Assembly (NCBI RefSeq): GCF_004005495.1
Contig: NZ_RZYA01000015.1
Coordinates: 62,001 to 126,000 of the forward strand
Source of the DNA: Streptomyces antnestii
GTDB lineage: Bacteria > Actinomycetota > Actinomycetes > Streptomycetales > Streptomycetaceae
Direction: 5' to 3'
DNA length: 64,000 nt
Position numbers and translations under genes: made by a program. Of the stretch, positions 44,391 to 52,285 are shown piece by piece. Each line of letters opens with the position of its first letter. Position 1 is the stretch's first letter. Under the pieces are notes generated by a model. That model searched no databases and was not told where the DNA came from. It was given only the letters and a program-made list of their open reading frames with translations.

Positions 44391-45482
44391 GTGCGCCTGT
44401 CCGGACCCGACCGCATCACCACGACCACGGTCGGCTGCGCCGCCCTCGCTCTGCTCGGCGGGCTCGTTCTCGGCGGGTCGGGGGCGGTCAGCGCGAGTCC
44501 GCCGGCCGAGCCGAAGGTGCAGGACACCTTCGACTCCCTCGGCCCGGACGTCCACGCCGCGAGGCTGCCTTCCGGACGCACCGCCCACTACACCGACTCG
44601 GGCCCGCGTGACGGTGTCCCGGTCCTCTACATAGGGGGCACGGGGACCAGCGCGCGGGCCGTCCACATGACCGACTTCTTCCGGACCACGCGCGAGGGCC
44701 TCGGCCTGCGGCTGATCTCCGTCGAGCGCGACGGCTTCGGCGACACCGCGTACGACCCCGGGCTCGGCAAGGCCGACTTCGCCCAGGACGCCCTCGACGT
44801 GCTCGACCGTCTCGGCGTCGACCGGTTCAGGATCATCGCGATCTCCGGGGGCGGCCCGTACGCCGCCGAACTCGCCGCCCGCGCGCCGGGACGGGTCTCC
44901 GCGCTGCACCTCGCCGCCGCACTCCCGCCCTACGGCGCGAAGCCCGCGTACTGCGCCATGTCCGACGACGCGCTCGCCGCCGCCCTCAAGGACTCCATCA
45001 CCGACCCGCGCAAGTGGTGGGCCTTCCCCGAGGACAGCCCCGTCAGATCCATCCCGGGCTTCGCCGACACGGCGTACGAGGACGGCGCCCGCACCTACAA
45101 CCAGCGCGGCCAGCAGGCCGATCCGGCGCCGCAGGTCCATGAGCAGAGGCTGTACTGCGAGCGGCCGGGACCGGACCTGTCGCGGTTGACGGCGCCCGTG
45201 TACCTGTACGGCGGCGACAAGGACACCACCGTCCCGCCGGCCACGCTGGCGACCTGGCGGCAGCAGTTCTCCCCGGACCGGGTCACCGTCCGCACGTACG
45301 CCGACTCGGGGCACGACGTGCAGTACCGCCACTGGGACCAGATCCTCGTGGACCTCGCGGGGCACGGGGACCGGACGGTGGTCTGTCGTGGTGCGCACAC
45401 CCAGGTGCTGCCGGCGGACGACGCCGAACGCCTTGTCGCCAAGGAGCGCGCCACGCTGGGGAGCTGCGCCTGGAACAAGTAA
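44391..45482 (+). CDS. Secreted alpha/beta hydrolase
   Basis: 363 residues. The signal peptide spans about 1-36 (hydrophobic segment TTTVGCAALALLGGLVLGG). The alpha/beta hydrolase fold has a nucleophile elbow AISGGGPYAA, with alanine where most have glycine two residues before the serine. The aspartate in YGGDKDTTVPP and the histidine in DSGHDVQY complete the triad. The substrate is unknown. The GTG at 44391 follows GGGAGAT. The last five codons, including the stop, are repeated in tandem downstream. Confidence 0.88.
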   Translation: MRLSGPDRITTTTVGCAALALLGGLVLGGSGAVSASPPAEPKVQDTFDSLGPDVHAARLPSGRTAHYTDSGPRDGVPVLYIGGTGTSARAVHMTDFFRTTREGLGLRLISVERDGFGDTAYDPGLGKADFAQDALDVLDRLGVDRFRIIAISGGGPYAAELAARAPGRVSALHLAAALPPYGAKPAYCAMSDDALAAALKDSITDPRKWWAFPEDSPVRSIPGFADTAYEDGARTYNQRGQQADPAPQVHEQRLYCERPGPDLSRLTAPVYLYGGDKDTTVPPATLATWRQQFSPDRVTVRTYADSGHDVQYRHWDQILVDLAGHGDRTVVCRGAHTQVLPADDAERLVAKERATLGSCAWNK

Positions 45483-45542
45483 GCCTGGAGCAAGTAAGCC
45501 TGGAACAAGTGAACCTGGAGCAAGTAAGCCTGGAACAAGTGA
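45468..45542 (+). repeat. Five 15-bp tandem units covering the hydrolase stop codon
   Basis: GCCTGGAACAAGTAA and variants, starting at 45468, 45483, 45498, 45513 and 45528. Each unit codes Ala/Thr-Trp-Asn/Ser-Lys-stop in the gene's frame. Confidence 0.9.
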
Positions 45543-45558
45543 GCCCGGCCGGGGCGGG

Positions 45559-46185
45559 CTACGCCTCCACGGACGCGAGCCCGCCGAGCAGCAGGGTCGT
45601 GAAGCGGTCCACCCACGCCTCGTCGACCTCCTCCGCGCTCACCAGGGTGCGGTGCACCACCGCTCCCGCGACCACGTCGAAGATGAGGTCGGCGACGCAC
45701 GCCGCGGCGGCCGGGTCGGCGTCGAGGGGGAGTTCGCCGCGGGCGTGGGCGCGGGCGCGGCCCTCCAGGACCAGGCGCTTCTGCCGGTCCACGATCGAGG
45801 TGCGGATGCGCTCGCGCAGCGGTGCGTCGCGGGTGGACTCGGCGACCACCGCCATCAGCGCCGTCTTGGTCTCCGGGCGGTTCAGGAGCGCCGCGAACTG
45901 GAGGACCACGCCCCCGATGTCCGCGGCCAGACTGCCGTTGTCGGGGAGTTCGAGCTCGTCGAAGAGGACCGCGACCGCGTCCACGACGAGCTCGTTCTTG
46001 CTCGCCCAGCGCCGGTAGAGCGTCGTCTTGGCGACACCGGCGCGCGCGGCCACGTCCCCCATCGTGAGCTTGGACCAGCCGAGGTCCACCAGGGCCGCGC
46101 GGGTCGCCTCCAGGATCGCCGCGTCGGCGGCGGCGCTGCGGGGGCGGCCCGTTCTCGGGAGGGACGAGGGGATGCGGCTCTGCAT
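45559..46185 (-). CDS. TetR-family regulator
   Basis: 208 residues. The N-terminal HTH (about 25-70) reads LTMGDVAARAGVAKTTLYRRWASKNELV, and a variable ligand domain follows. The ATG at 46185 gives the typical start; TATCGT seven bases upstream with no ribosome binding site suggests leaderless expression. A TACCGGCCGGTA palindrome overlaps that promoter, probably for autorepression. It is convergent with the hydrolase gene. Confidence 0.92.
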   Translation of the reverse strand: MQSRIPSSLPRTGRPRSAAADAAILEATRAALVDLGWSKLTMGDVAARAGVAKTTLYRRWASKNELVVDAVAVLFDELELPDNGSLAADIGGVVLQFAALLNRPETKTALMAVVAESTRDAPLRERIRTSIVDRQKRLVLEGRARAHARGELPLDADPAAAACVADLIFDVVAGAVVHRTLVSAEEVDEAWVDRFTTLLLGGLASVEA

Positions 46186-46196
46186 GAAAGTGACGA

Positions 46197-46208
46197 TACC
46201 GGCCGGTA
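46197..46208 (-). promoter_or_regulatory. Palindromic TetR operator candidate
   Basis: TACCGGCCGGTA is a perfect 12-bp palindrome overlapping the TATCGT -10 of the TetR gene. ACCGGCCGGTAGGG is also present at 41511-41524 before the MarR gene. Confidence 0.55.
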
Positions 46209-46373
46209 GGGATAGCGCCGTGAGGGAGACCACAGGCAAGATCGCCAGAACCCCCTCCCCACGCGGACCGCGCGAGAGTTACGCTACGACGCGTAGCGAA
46301 AGCTCAGCGATGCCCGGCGGCTCGCCGAGCCCGGCGACAACCACGAAGGCGCCCGGGTGGGGACCCGGCGCCG

Positions 46374-46427
46374 AACCGGCCTCCTCGGGCCACAGGGAAA
46401 CAGTGAAACCGGCCTCCTCGGGCCACA
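46374..46427 (+). repeat. 21-bp direct repeat pair in the TetR-thioredoxin gap
   Basis: AACCGGCCTCCTCGGGCCAC(A) occurs at 46374-46394 and 46407-46427. A GGCCCCTTCGGGGGCC hairpin follows near 46432. The 369-bp gap 46186-46554 holds no gene. Confidence 0.7.
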
Positions 46428-46554
46428 CAACGGCCCCTTCGGGGGCCGCACAGACAGTCCGTGACCCGTCAGCGCGCGGCGCCCGCATTCCGGCGGGACG
46501 CCGCTCAGTGCGGTCCCGGCCCACAGCGCACCGCGGAAGGGGGAGGATGTACTC

Positions 46555-47523
46555 ATGCAGCCACGGAACATGTCCATGAGCGGAGTCGTCGACCTCGCCG
46601 CGGTGAAGGCGGCCCAGGAGGCCAAGGCGAAGGCGGAGCAGGCGCGTGCCGAGTCCGCCCGGCAGGGCGGTGGCGGGGCGGTGTCCCCGTCGAGCCTCGT
46701 CATCGACGTCGACGAGGCGGGTTTCGAGCGCGACGTCCTCCAGCGCTCGGCCGAAGTGCCCGTCGTCATCGACTTCTGGGCCGAGTGGTGCGAGCCGTGC
46801 AAGCAGCTGAGCCCGCTGCTCGAAGGTCTCGCCGCCGAGTACAACGGCCGGTTCGTCCTCGCCAAGATCGACGTCGACGCCAACCAGATGCTGATGCAGC
46901 AGTTCGGGGTCCAGGGGATCCCGGCGGTCTTCGCGGTGGTGGCCGGTCAGGCCCTGCCGCTCTTCCAGGGCGCCGCGCCCGTCGAGCAGATCCGCGGCAC
47001 GCTCGACCAGCTGATCCAGGTCGCCGAGGAGCGCTTCGGCCTGACCGGCATCACGGTCGACCCCGATGCGGAGGGTGCCGCACCGGTCGTGGAGGCCCCG
47101 GCGGGCCCCTACGACGCGCTGCTCGAAGCCGCCTTGCAGGCCCTTGACGCCGGCGACCTGGCCGGCGCCGTCCAGGCGTACAAGAACGTGCTGTCCGACG
47201 ACCCGGCCAACACCGAGGCCAAGCTGGGCCTCGCGCAGGCCGAGTTGCTCCAGCGCGTCCAGGGCCTCGACCCGCAGCAGGTCCGCAAGGACGCCGCCGA
47301 CCGGCCCACCGACGTGGCGGCGCAGATCGCCGCCGCCGACCTCGACCTGGTCGGAGGCCATGTCGAGGACTCGTTCGGCCGGCTCATCGACACCGTGCGG
47401 CGCACGGCGGGCGACGACCGGAACGCGGCACGGGTGCGGCTGCTCGAACTCTTCGAGGTCGTCGGGTCCGATGATCCGCGGGTGACTACGGGCCGTGCAG
47501 CTCTGGCCCGCGTTCTCTTCTGA
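46555..47523 (+). CDS. Thioredoxin-TPR protein, CnoX/YbbN-like
   Basis: 322 residues. A charged Ala/Glu N-terminus (1-45) precedes a thioredoxin domain (about 48-150) with active site WCEPCK (C79 and C82), followed by tetratricopeptide-like helices (about 175-322). CnoX/YbbN proteins hold unfolded clients and pass them to chaperones under oxidative stress; many lack the CxxC, but here it is intact, so redox activity is likely. GGGGGAGG lies about ten bases upstream of the ATG. Confidence 0.9.
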   Translation: MQPRNMSMSGVVDLAAVKAAQEAKAKAEQARAESARQGGGGAVSPSSLVIDVDEAGFERDVLQRSAEVPVVIDFWAEWCEPCKQLSPLLEGLAAEYNGRFVLAKIDVDANQMLMQQFGVQGIPAVFAVVAGQALPLFQGAAPVEQIRGTLDQLIQVAEERFGLTGITVDPDAEGAAPVVEAPAGPYDALLEAALQALDAGDLAGAVQAYKNVLSDDPANTEAKLGLAQAELLQRVQGLDPQQVRKDAADRPTDVAAQIAAADLDLVGGHVEDSFGRLIDTVRRTAGDDRNAARVRLLELFEVVGSDDPRVTTGRAALARVLF

Positions 47524-47595
47524 CCGGTTTCTGACCAGTCCCTAAACGCCGGGCCATGTGGTGCCCAGGTGAAAGTTCTGTCCCCACGGGCGCAC

Positions 47596-47635
47596 AGCGG
47601 TCGCCCTTTACCAAATCTTGGTAAAGGCGGCCGCT
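47596..47635 (+). terminator. Terminator of the thioredoxin-TPR gene
   Basis: AGCGGTCGCCCTTTACCAA pairs with TTGGTAAAGGCGGCCGCT, one bulged C, around a three-base loop. Confidence 0.8.
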
Positions 47636-47764
47636 GTTACTTGGAGTAAGTCGGGGTCCTTCATCTGTCCGGTTACGCCCCTTCTTCCTCTGTTTTGGCA
47701 ACTCGCCTGGCAGCACCCTGTGTTGCCGGTCGATGCCGCCGGGTCGCCGTTCGGTTATCCGTCC

Positions 47765-47780
47765 GTTACTAGCGAGTAAC
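47765..47780 (+). promoter_or_regulatory. GTTACT-N4-AGTAAC operator candidate
   Basis: A perfect inverted repeat with six-base arms. A weaker sister, TTACT-TGG-AGTAA, is at 47637-47649. Confidence 0.5.
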
Positions 47781-48151
47781 GAAGCCCCTTGTGCCCAGGC
47801 CGAGAATGCACCACGATCGGCGACGCTCGGTCCTCGTCCCGCAGTCCGACAGCCAATCGGGTCGCGGGGTTTCAGGGTCCCCACCGAGCAGGCCGGTAGC
47901 AGTGCCGCCGGCCTTGGACAGGGGGGTCTCTGCTGACCGGCAGGGCCTGTCCAGCAGGTTGCGCGTGACTGTCAGGTGCGACCAGTGGTTGTCGCTCGGG
48001 GGTGATCGCCGGTGATTCGGGTGCCAGTTGAGCGCCCCGGTCCGGGCGCTCTCCTTCCCGAGGACGTAGCACTTCTCCCATCCCTGCCCGGCTGAGTGCC
48101 CCAAGGGGTGCAGTCAGGGCCGGAGATGTACGTCCGAGAAGGAGGAAAGTC

Positions 48152-48769
48152 ATGGAGTCCGTGGCTCGTGGCGGAACCAGATGGAAGCGGTTCGCCGTAG
48201 TCATGGTGCCGAGCGTCGCGGCGACTGCCGCGATAGGCGTCGCCCTCTCGCAGGGTGCGCTTGCGGCATCGTTCAGTGTTTCGGGTCAGTCGTTCAAGGT
48301 GACGGCAGACTCGCTCGACGGTACGGGATTCGTCCAGTACGGGGCGCTCGACAGCGGTAAGACGGGTACGCACCCGGTCGCCGTCGTCGGCCTCGACGAG
48401 GCGAAGATCACCAACCTGTGCCAGTCGGTCGTCGTGCCGGTGCCGGTCTTCGGCACCGTGTCGATGAAGCTCAGCGCCGGCGCCGCGGGTGGTCCCCGCG
48501 TCGAGGCGAAGAAGCTCTACATCGACGCCGACGACCTGCACACCAACGCCACGTTCAACAACATCGACATCGGCGTCGGTATCAACTCGACCACCAAGGG
48601 TCCGGGTCCGTCGAAGGGCGACAAGTACGTCCAGGACTCGTTCGCGCAGCAGGCCGACTCGGTGCACTTCGAGGATGTCAAGCAGCGTGCGTGGGCGACC
48701 ACGGCCGGCACCTTCAAGCTCTCCGGCCTGCACATGCAGGTGCAGAAGGGCAAGCACGAGTGCTACTAG
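48152..48769 (+). CDS. DUF6230 exported protein
   Basis: 205 residues. A basic N-terminus (RWKRF) and a hydrophobic segment (about 15-37) form a signal or anchor; the rest is extracytoplasmic, rich in beta-forming residues, and contains two cysteines (NLCQS and the C-terminal HECY). Family members are sometimes called cholesterol esterase, but no esterase motif is visible. The C-terminal text FEDVKQRAWATTAGTFKLSGLH resembles the end of the third protein of this unit. The ribosome binding site is excellent (GGAGG). Confidence 0.85.
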   Translation: MESVARGGTRWKRFAVVMVPSVAATAAIGVALSQGALAASFSVSGQSFKVTADSLDGTGFVQYGALDSGKTGTHPVAVVGLDEAKITNLCQSVVVPVPVFGTVSMKLSAGAAGGPRVEAKKLYIDADDLHTNATFNNIDIGVGINSTTKGPGPSKGDKYVQDSFAQQADSVHFEDVKQRAWATTAGTFKLSGLHMQVQKGKHECY

Positions 48770-48905
48770 GCCCCAGGGTCTGATGCACTCACAGCGCTGA
48801 ACGGCCGGGCGCGGGGGCGAACGGGAAGCTCCGGGACGTCCCCGTGCCCGAATCCGACACGCACCATCACCACAGAACAACGCCATTCCCGAGGAGCTGT
48901 ACGAC

Positions 48906-49460
48906 ATGAGCGCCGAAGCGCAAGCAGGGCTGGGCGACAGGCTCGGCCAGACGCGCCGATCGTTCCGAGGGTGGCGCGGTCAGCGCCCATTCTGGGGTGG
49001 TCTGCTGACGCTGCTGGGCGGCATTCCGATCATGTACTTCCCGTACGCGAACCTCTCGCTCGGCTCGATGACCATCCGGATGTCGACGACCGCCGGCGCC
49101 GGTTCACTGATCATCGGTGTCCTGCTTGTGGTGCTCGGCCTGACGCTCTGGTTCCAGCCGATGTCCCGCATCTTCGCGGGCGTCGCGGCGATCCTGCTCG
49201 CCCTGGTCTCGTTGGTGGTCTCGAACTTCGGTGGCTTCGTCATCGGCTTCCTGCTGGCGCTGCTCGGCGGCGCTCTCGGTATCTCCTGGGGGCCCGCACG
49301 GGTCGCGAAGGAGACCGGCGGCGCGAAGCCGGCGGACGACGCGGACTCCCGGAAGGGCGAGCCGGTCGCCTTCGACGCCTTCGGTGGTGGGTCGGACGAT
49401 CTGTCAGGAACGAGCCCGAACGGCAACGACGGGACGAACGGGAGGCACCGTGCCGGCTGA
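48906..49460 (+). CDS. DUF6114 membrane protein
   Basis: 184 residues. A basic N-terminal arm (RSFRGWRGQRPFWGG) is followed by four hydrophobic segments (about 30-50, 60-83, 88-107 and 108-128) and a hydrophilic, disordered C-terminus. The function is unknown. It lies between two exported proteins and overlaps the next gene by eleven bases, so the three products probably act together at the membrane. Confidence 0.85.
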   Translation: MSAEAQAGLGDRLGQTRRSFRGWRGQRPFWGGLLTLLGGIPIMYFPYANLSLGSMTIRMSTTAGAGSLIIGVLLVVLGLTLWFQPMSRIFAGVAAILLALVSLVVSNFGGFVIGFLLALLGGALGISWGPARVAKETGGAKPADDADSRKGEPVAFDAFGGGSDDLSGTSPNGNDGTNGRHRAG

Positions 49461-50682
49461 CGAGGTGCACCACGAGAACTCTGCGGCAGAGTTCCGTGAG
49501 AGAACCGGGCCGCGGCATGCAGCCCCCAGAAAGCATCTGTTCACGAGGCTGCACATGCCCGCGGGCAAGGCGATAGCCATCGCGGCGATGCCGACGGCCG
49601 TACTGATGGGCATGGGCCTGACCCCCACGCTCGCCCAGGCCAAGGACAACCCGACCAAGTTCTCGGCGGACGACTACAAGGCGTGCGCCGACGCGGTCAA
49701 GGCGTCCAAGGAAGCGAAGGACGGCAAGGGGGACGAGTCCGCCTCGCCCACCCCGACCCCGTCGCCCTCCGCGTCCGCGAGCAAGGACACGAAGGACGGC
49801 ACGGCGGGCTCCGGCGACAAGGCCACGCCCACCCCGTCGCCCTCCGCGTCCAAGTCCTCGGACACGTCGGGCGGTTCCTCGGACAGCACGACGGCACCGA
49901 AGTCCGCGACACCGACCCCGTCGGCCTCCGCGACCAAGAACCCGCTCGATCCGCTGGGCGTGGGCGACGCGCTCGACAACCTGCTGGGGACGGGCCAGAA
50001 GGAGTCGGCGACCCCGACCCCCTCGGCTTCCAAGTCCACGGACGTGGGCGGCACGGTCACGGACACGGTCGGCAAGGTCACCAAGCCGGTCACGGACACG
50101 GTCAAGGACACGGCGGACAAGGCCGGGAAGGCCGTCAAGGACACGACGGACAAGGTCACGAAGGTGGTTCCGGCGGCGCCGCTGCCGGGCGCCTCCGCGG
50201 CGCCGGACAACTGCCCGGCCGCCACGGACGCCGAGGGGAACAACGAGCAGACCCCTGCTCAGGTCCCGAACGACTCGTGGCGTCTCGAAGCCAGTTCGCT
50301 GACCCTCAAGGGCGCGGACTACAAGGGCGTCGTGAACGTGCGCACGCCCAACGGCACCATCAAGAAGGTCCTGAAGTACGTCATCTCGGACGGCACCGAC
50401 ATCGGTGACCTGCACCAGCTGGTCGACGGTCCGGACGGCAAGACGTACCACGTCCAGGCCGGCAAGGGCACCACGTCCACCATCCGCGGCGGCAAGACCA
50501 TCATGTACACGGAGTCGATCTCGGGGAACCTCCTGGGGCTGATTCCGATCACGTTCGACGCGGAGCACCCGCCGCCGCTGAACATCCCGCTGATCTACTT
50601 CACGAACGTGAAGGTGAAGCAGGCCGGTCAGTTCGGCGGCAACCTGCACGTGCCGGGTCTCCACCAGTACCTCACCGGCTGA
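49450..50682 (+). CDS. Secreted Ser/Thr/Pro-linker protein of the DUF6230/DUF6114 unit
   Basis: 410 residues. The N-terminal region carries a signal segment ending around TPTLAQA. A long low-complexity linker (about 80-255) has PTPTPSPSAS and KDTADKAGKAVKDT repeats. A C-terminal folded domain (about 275-410) begins SWRLEASSLTLKGADYKGVV. Its last strands, FTNVKVKQAGQF then LHVPGLH, resemble the end of the DUF6230 protein. The GTG at 49450 follows GGAGG and overlaps the previous gene. Two 16-bp copies of GAACGCGAAAACGCAA-type sequence follow at about 50694-50725. Confidence 0.82.
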   Translation: MPADEVHHENSAAEFRERTGPRHAAPRKHLFTRLHMPAGKAIAIAAMPTAVLMGMGLTPTLAQAKDNPTKFSADDYKACADAVKASKEAKDGKGDESASPTPTPSPSASASKDTKDGTAGSGDKATPTPSPSASKSSDTSGGSSDSTTAPKSATPTPSASATKNPLDPLGVGDALDNLLGTGQKESATPTPSASKSTDVGGTVTDTVGKVTKPVTDTVKDTADKAGKAVKDTTDKVTKVVPAAPLPGASAAPDNCPAATDAEGNNEQTPAQVPNDSWRLEASSLTLKGADYKGVVNVRTPNGTIKKVLKYVISDGTDIGDLHQLVDGPDGKTYHVQAGKGTTSTIRGGKTIMYTESISGNLLGLIPITFDAEHPPPLNIPLIYFTNVKVKQAGQFGGNLHVPGLHQYLTG

Positions 50683-50725
50683 CCTCGCTACAAAGAACGC
50701 GAAAACGCAAGAACGCGAAAACGCC

Positions 50726-50756
50726 GAGGGCGCCCCCTTCAACAGGGGGCGCCCTC
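50726..50756. terminator. Bidirectional terminator
   Basis: GAGGGCGCCCCC pairs perfectly with GGGGGCGCCCTC around a seven-base loop, between the secreted protein gene and pyk. Confidence 0.9.
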
Positions 50757-50780
50757 AGTGCTGTTCGGGGAGCGGAGCCG

Positions 50781-52211
50781 TCAGTCGCGCTCTCCGCCGC
50801 CCAGGTGGTGCACCCGGACCATGTTGGTCGTGCCGGGGACGCCGGGGGGCGAGCCGGCCGTGATGACCACGGTGTCACCGTCGTTGAAGCGGTTCAGCTT
50901 CACCACCTCGGCGTCGACCAGGTCGACCATTGCGTCGGTGTTGTCGACGTACGGCACGATGTGCGGGTCGACGCCCCAGCTCAGGGTGAGCGCGTTGCGC
51001 GTGGACGGGTCCGTGGTGAAGGCCAGGATCGGCTGGGCCGCGCGGTAGCGGGAGAGCCGGCGGGCGGTGTCGCCGGACTGGGTGAAGGCCACCAGGCCCC
51101 TGGCGCCCAGGAAGTCGGCGATCTCGCAGGCGGCGCGGGCCACCGAACCGCCCTGCGTGCGCGGCTTCTTGCCGGGCACGAGCGGCTGCAGACCCTTGGA
51201 GAGGAGCTCCTCCTCGGCCGCGACGACGATCTTCGACATCGTCTTCACGGTCTCGATCGGGTACGCGCCCACCGAGGACTCGGCGGACAGCATGACCGCG
51301 TCCGCGCCGTCCAGGATCGCGTTGGCGACGTCGGACGCCTCGGCGCGCGTGGGGCGGGAGTTGGTGATCATCGACTCCATCATCTGGGTCGCGACGATCA
51401 CCGGCTTGGCGTTGCGGCGGCAGAGCTCCACGAGGCGCTTCTGCACCATCGGGACCTTCTCCAGCGGGTACTCGACGGCGAGGTCGCCACGGGCCACCAT
51501 GACGCTGTCGAACGCCGCGACGACGCCCTCCATGTTCTCGACCGCCTGCGGCTTCTCCACCTTGGCGATGACGGGGACCCGGCGGCCCTCCTCGTCCATC
51601 ACCTTGTGGACGTCCTTGACGTCCTCGGCGTCGCGCACGAAGGAGAGGGCGACCATGTCGCAGCCCATCCGCAGCGCGAACCGCAGGTCCTCGACGTCCT
51701 TCTCGGACAGCGCGGGCACGTTCACGGCCGCGCCGGGCAGGTTGATGCCCTTGTGGTCGGAGATGACACCGCCCTCGACGACGATCGACTTCACGCGCGG
51801 GCCGTCGACCTCGACGACGCGCAGCTCGACGTTGCCGTCGTTGATGAGGATCTGGTCGCCCTTGGAGACGTCGCCGGGCAGACCCTTGTAGGTCGTGCCG
51901 CAGATCGACTTGTCGCCCGGCACGTCGTCGGTGGTGATGGTGAACTCGTCACCGCGCACCAGCTCGACGGGGCCTTCGGCGAAGGTCTCGAGACGGATCT
52001 TGGGGCCCTGGAGGTCCGCGAGGACACCGACGGCGCGGCCGGTCTTCTCCGCGGCGGCCCGGACACGGTCGTACCGCCCCTGGTGCTCGGCGTGCGTGCC
52101 ATGGCTGAAGTTGAAGCGGGCCACGTTCATACCGGCTTCGATCAGCGCAACGAGCTGCTCTTCGGAGTCGACGGCGGGGCCCAGCGTGCAGACGATTTTG
52201 GAACGGCGCAT
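50781..52211 (-). CDS. pyk: Pyruvate kinase
   Basis: 476 residues. It converts phosphoenolpyruvate and ADP to pyruvate and ATP. Substrate motifs TLGPAVDSEEQL, AGMNVARFNFSHG, the catalytic lysine region VIAKVEKPQAVENM and the MVARGDLAVEYPLEKVP loop are all present. Streptomyces usually carry two pyruvate kinases; the adjacent acetate genes suggest a link to overflow metabolism. Confidence 0.98.
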   Translation of the reverse strand: MRRSKIVCTLGPAVDSEEQLVALIEAGMNVARFNFSHGTHAEHQGRYDRVRAAAEKTGRAVGVLADLQGPKIRLETFAEGPVELVRGDEFTITTDDVPGDKSICGTTYKGLPGDVSKGDQILINDGNVELRVVEVDGPRVKSIVVEGGVISDHKGINLPGAAVNVPALSEKDVEDLRFALRMGCDMVALSFVRDAEDVKDVHKVMDEEGRRVPVIAKVEKPQAVENMEGVVAAFDSVMVARGDLAVEYPLEKVPMVQKRLVELCRRNAKPVIVATQMMESMITNSRPTRAEASDVANAILDGADAVMLSAESSVGAYPIETVKTMSKIVVAAEEELLSKGLQPLVPGKKPRTQGGSVARAACEIADFLGARGLVAFTQSGDTARRLSRYRAAQPILAFTTDPSTRNALTLSWGVDPHIVPYVDNTDAMVDLVDAEVVKLNRFNDGDTVVITAGSPPGVPGTTNMVRVHHLGGGERD

Positions 52212-52285
52212 GGGGGCGATCCTATCGGTTTGTTTCGCTACGGAATATTCCGTCTGGTGGAAACTACAAATGGGCGGTGGTGCGC

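Larger units (their letters stand above)
47524..48151 (+). other. 628-bp structured intergenic region
   Basis: No convincing gene on either strand; the base composition is less GC-biased than its neighbours. It holds a terminator hairpin (47596-47635), two TTACT-AGTAA inverted repeats (47637-47649, 47765-47780) and a GAGCGCCC/GGGCGCTC hairpin (48030-48051), and ends with the strong ribosome binding site AAGGAGGAAA. A non-coding RNA is possible. Confidence 0.6.

Noticed and set aside
47769..48204. Minus-strand open frames of about 110 codons in the 47.5-48.1 kb gap
   Set aside because: No ribosome binding site and codon usage unlike the genome; the products are Arg/Ser/His-rich with no family resemblance.
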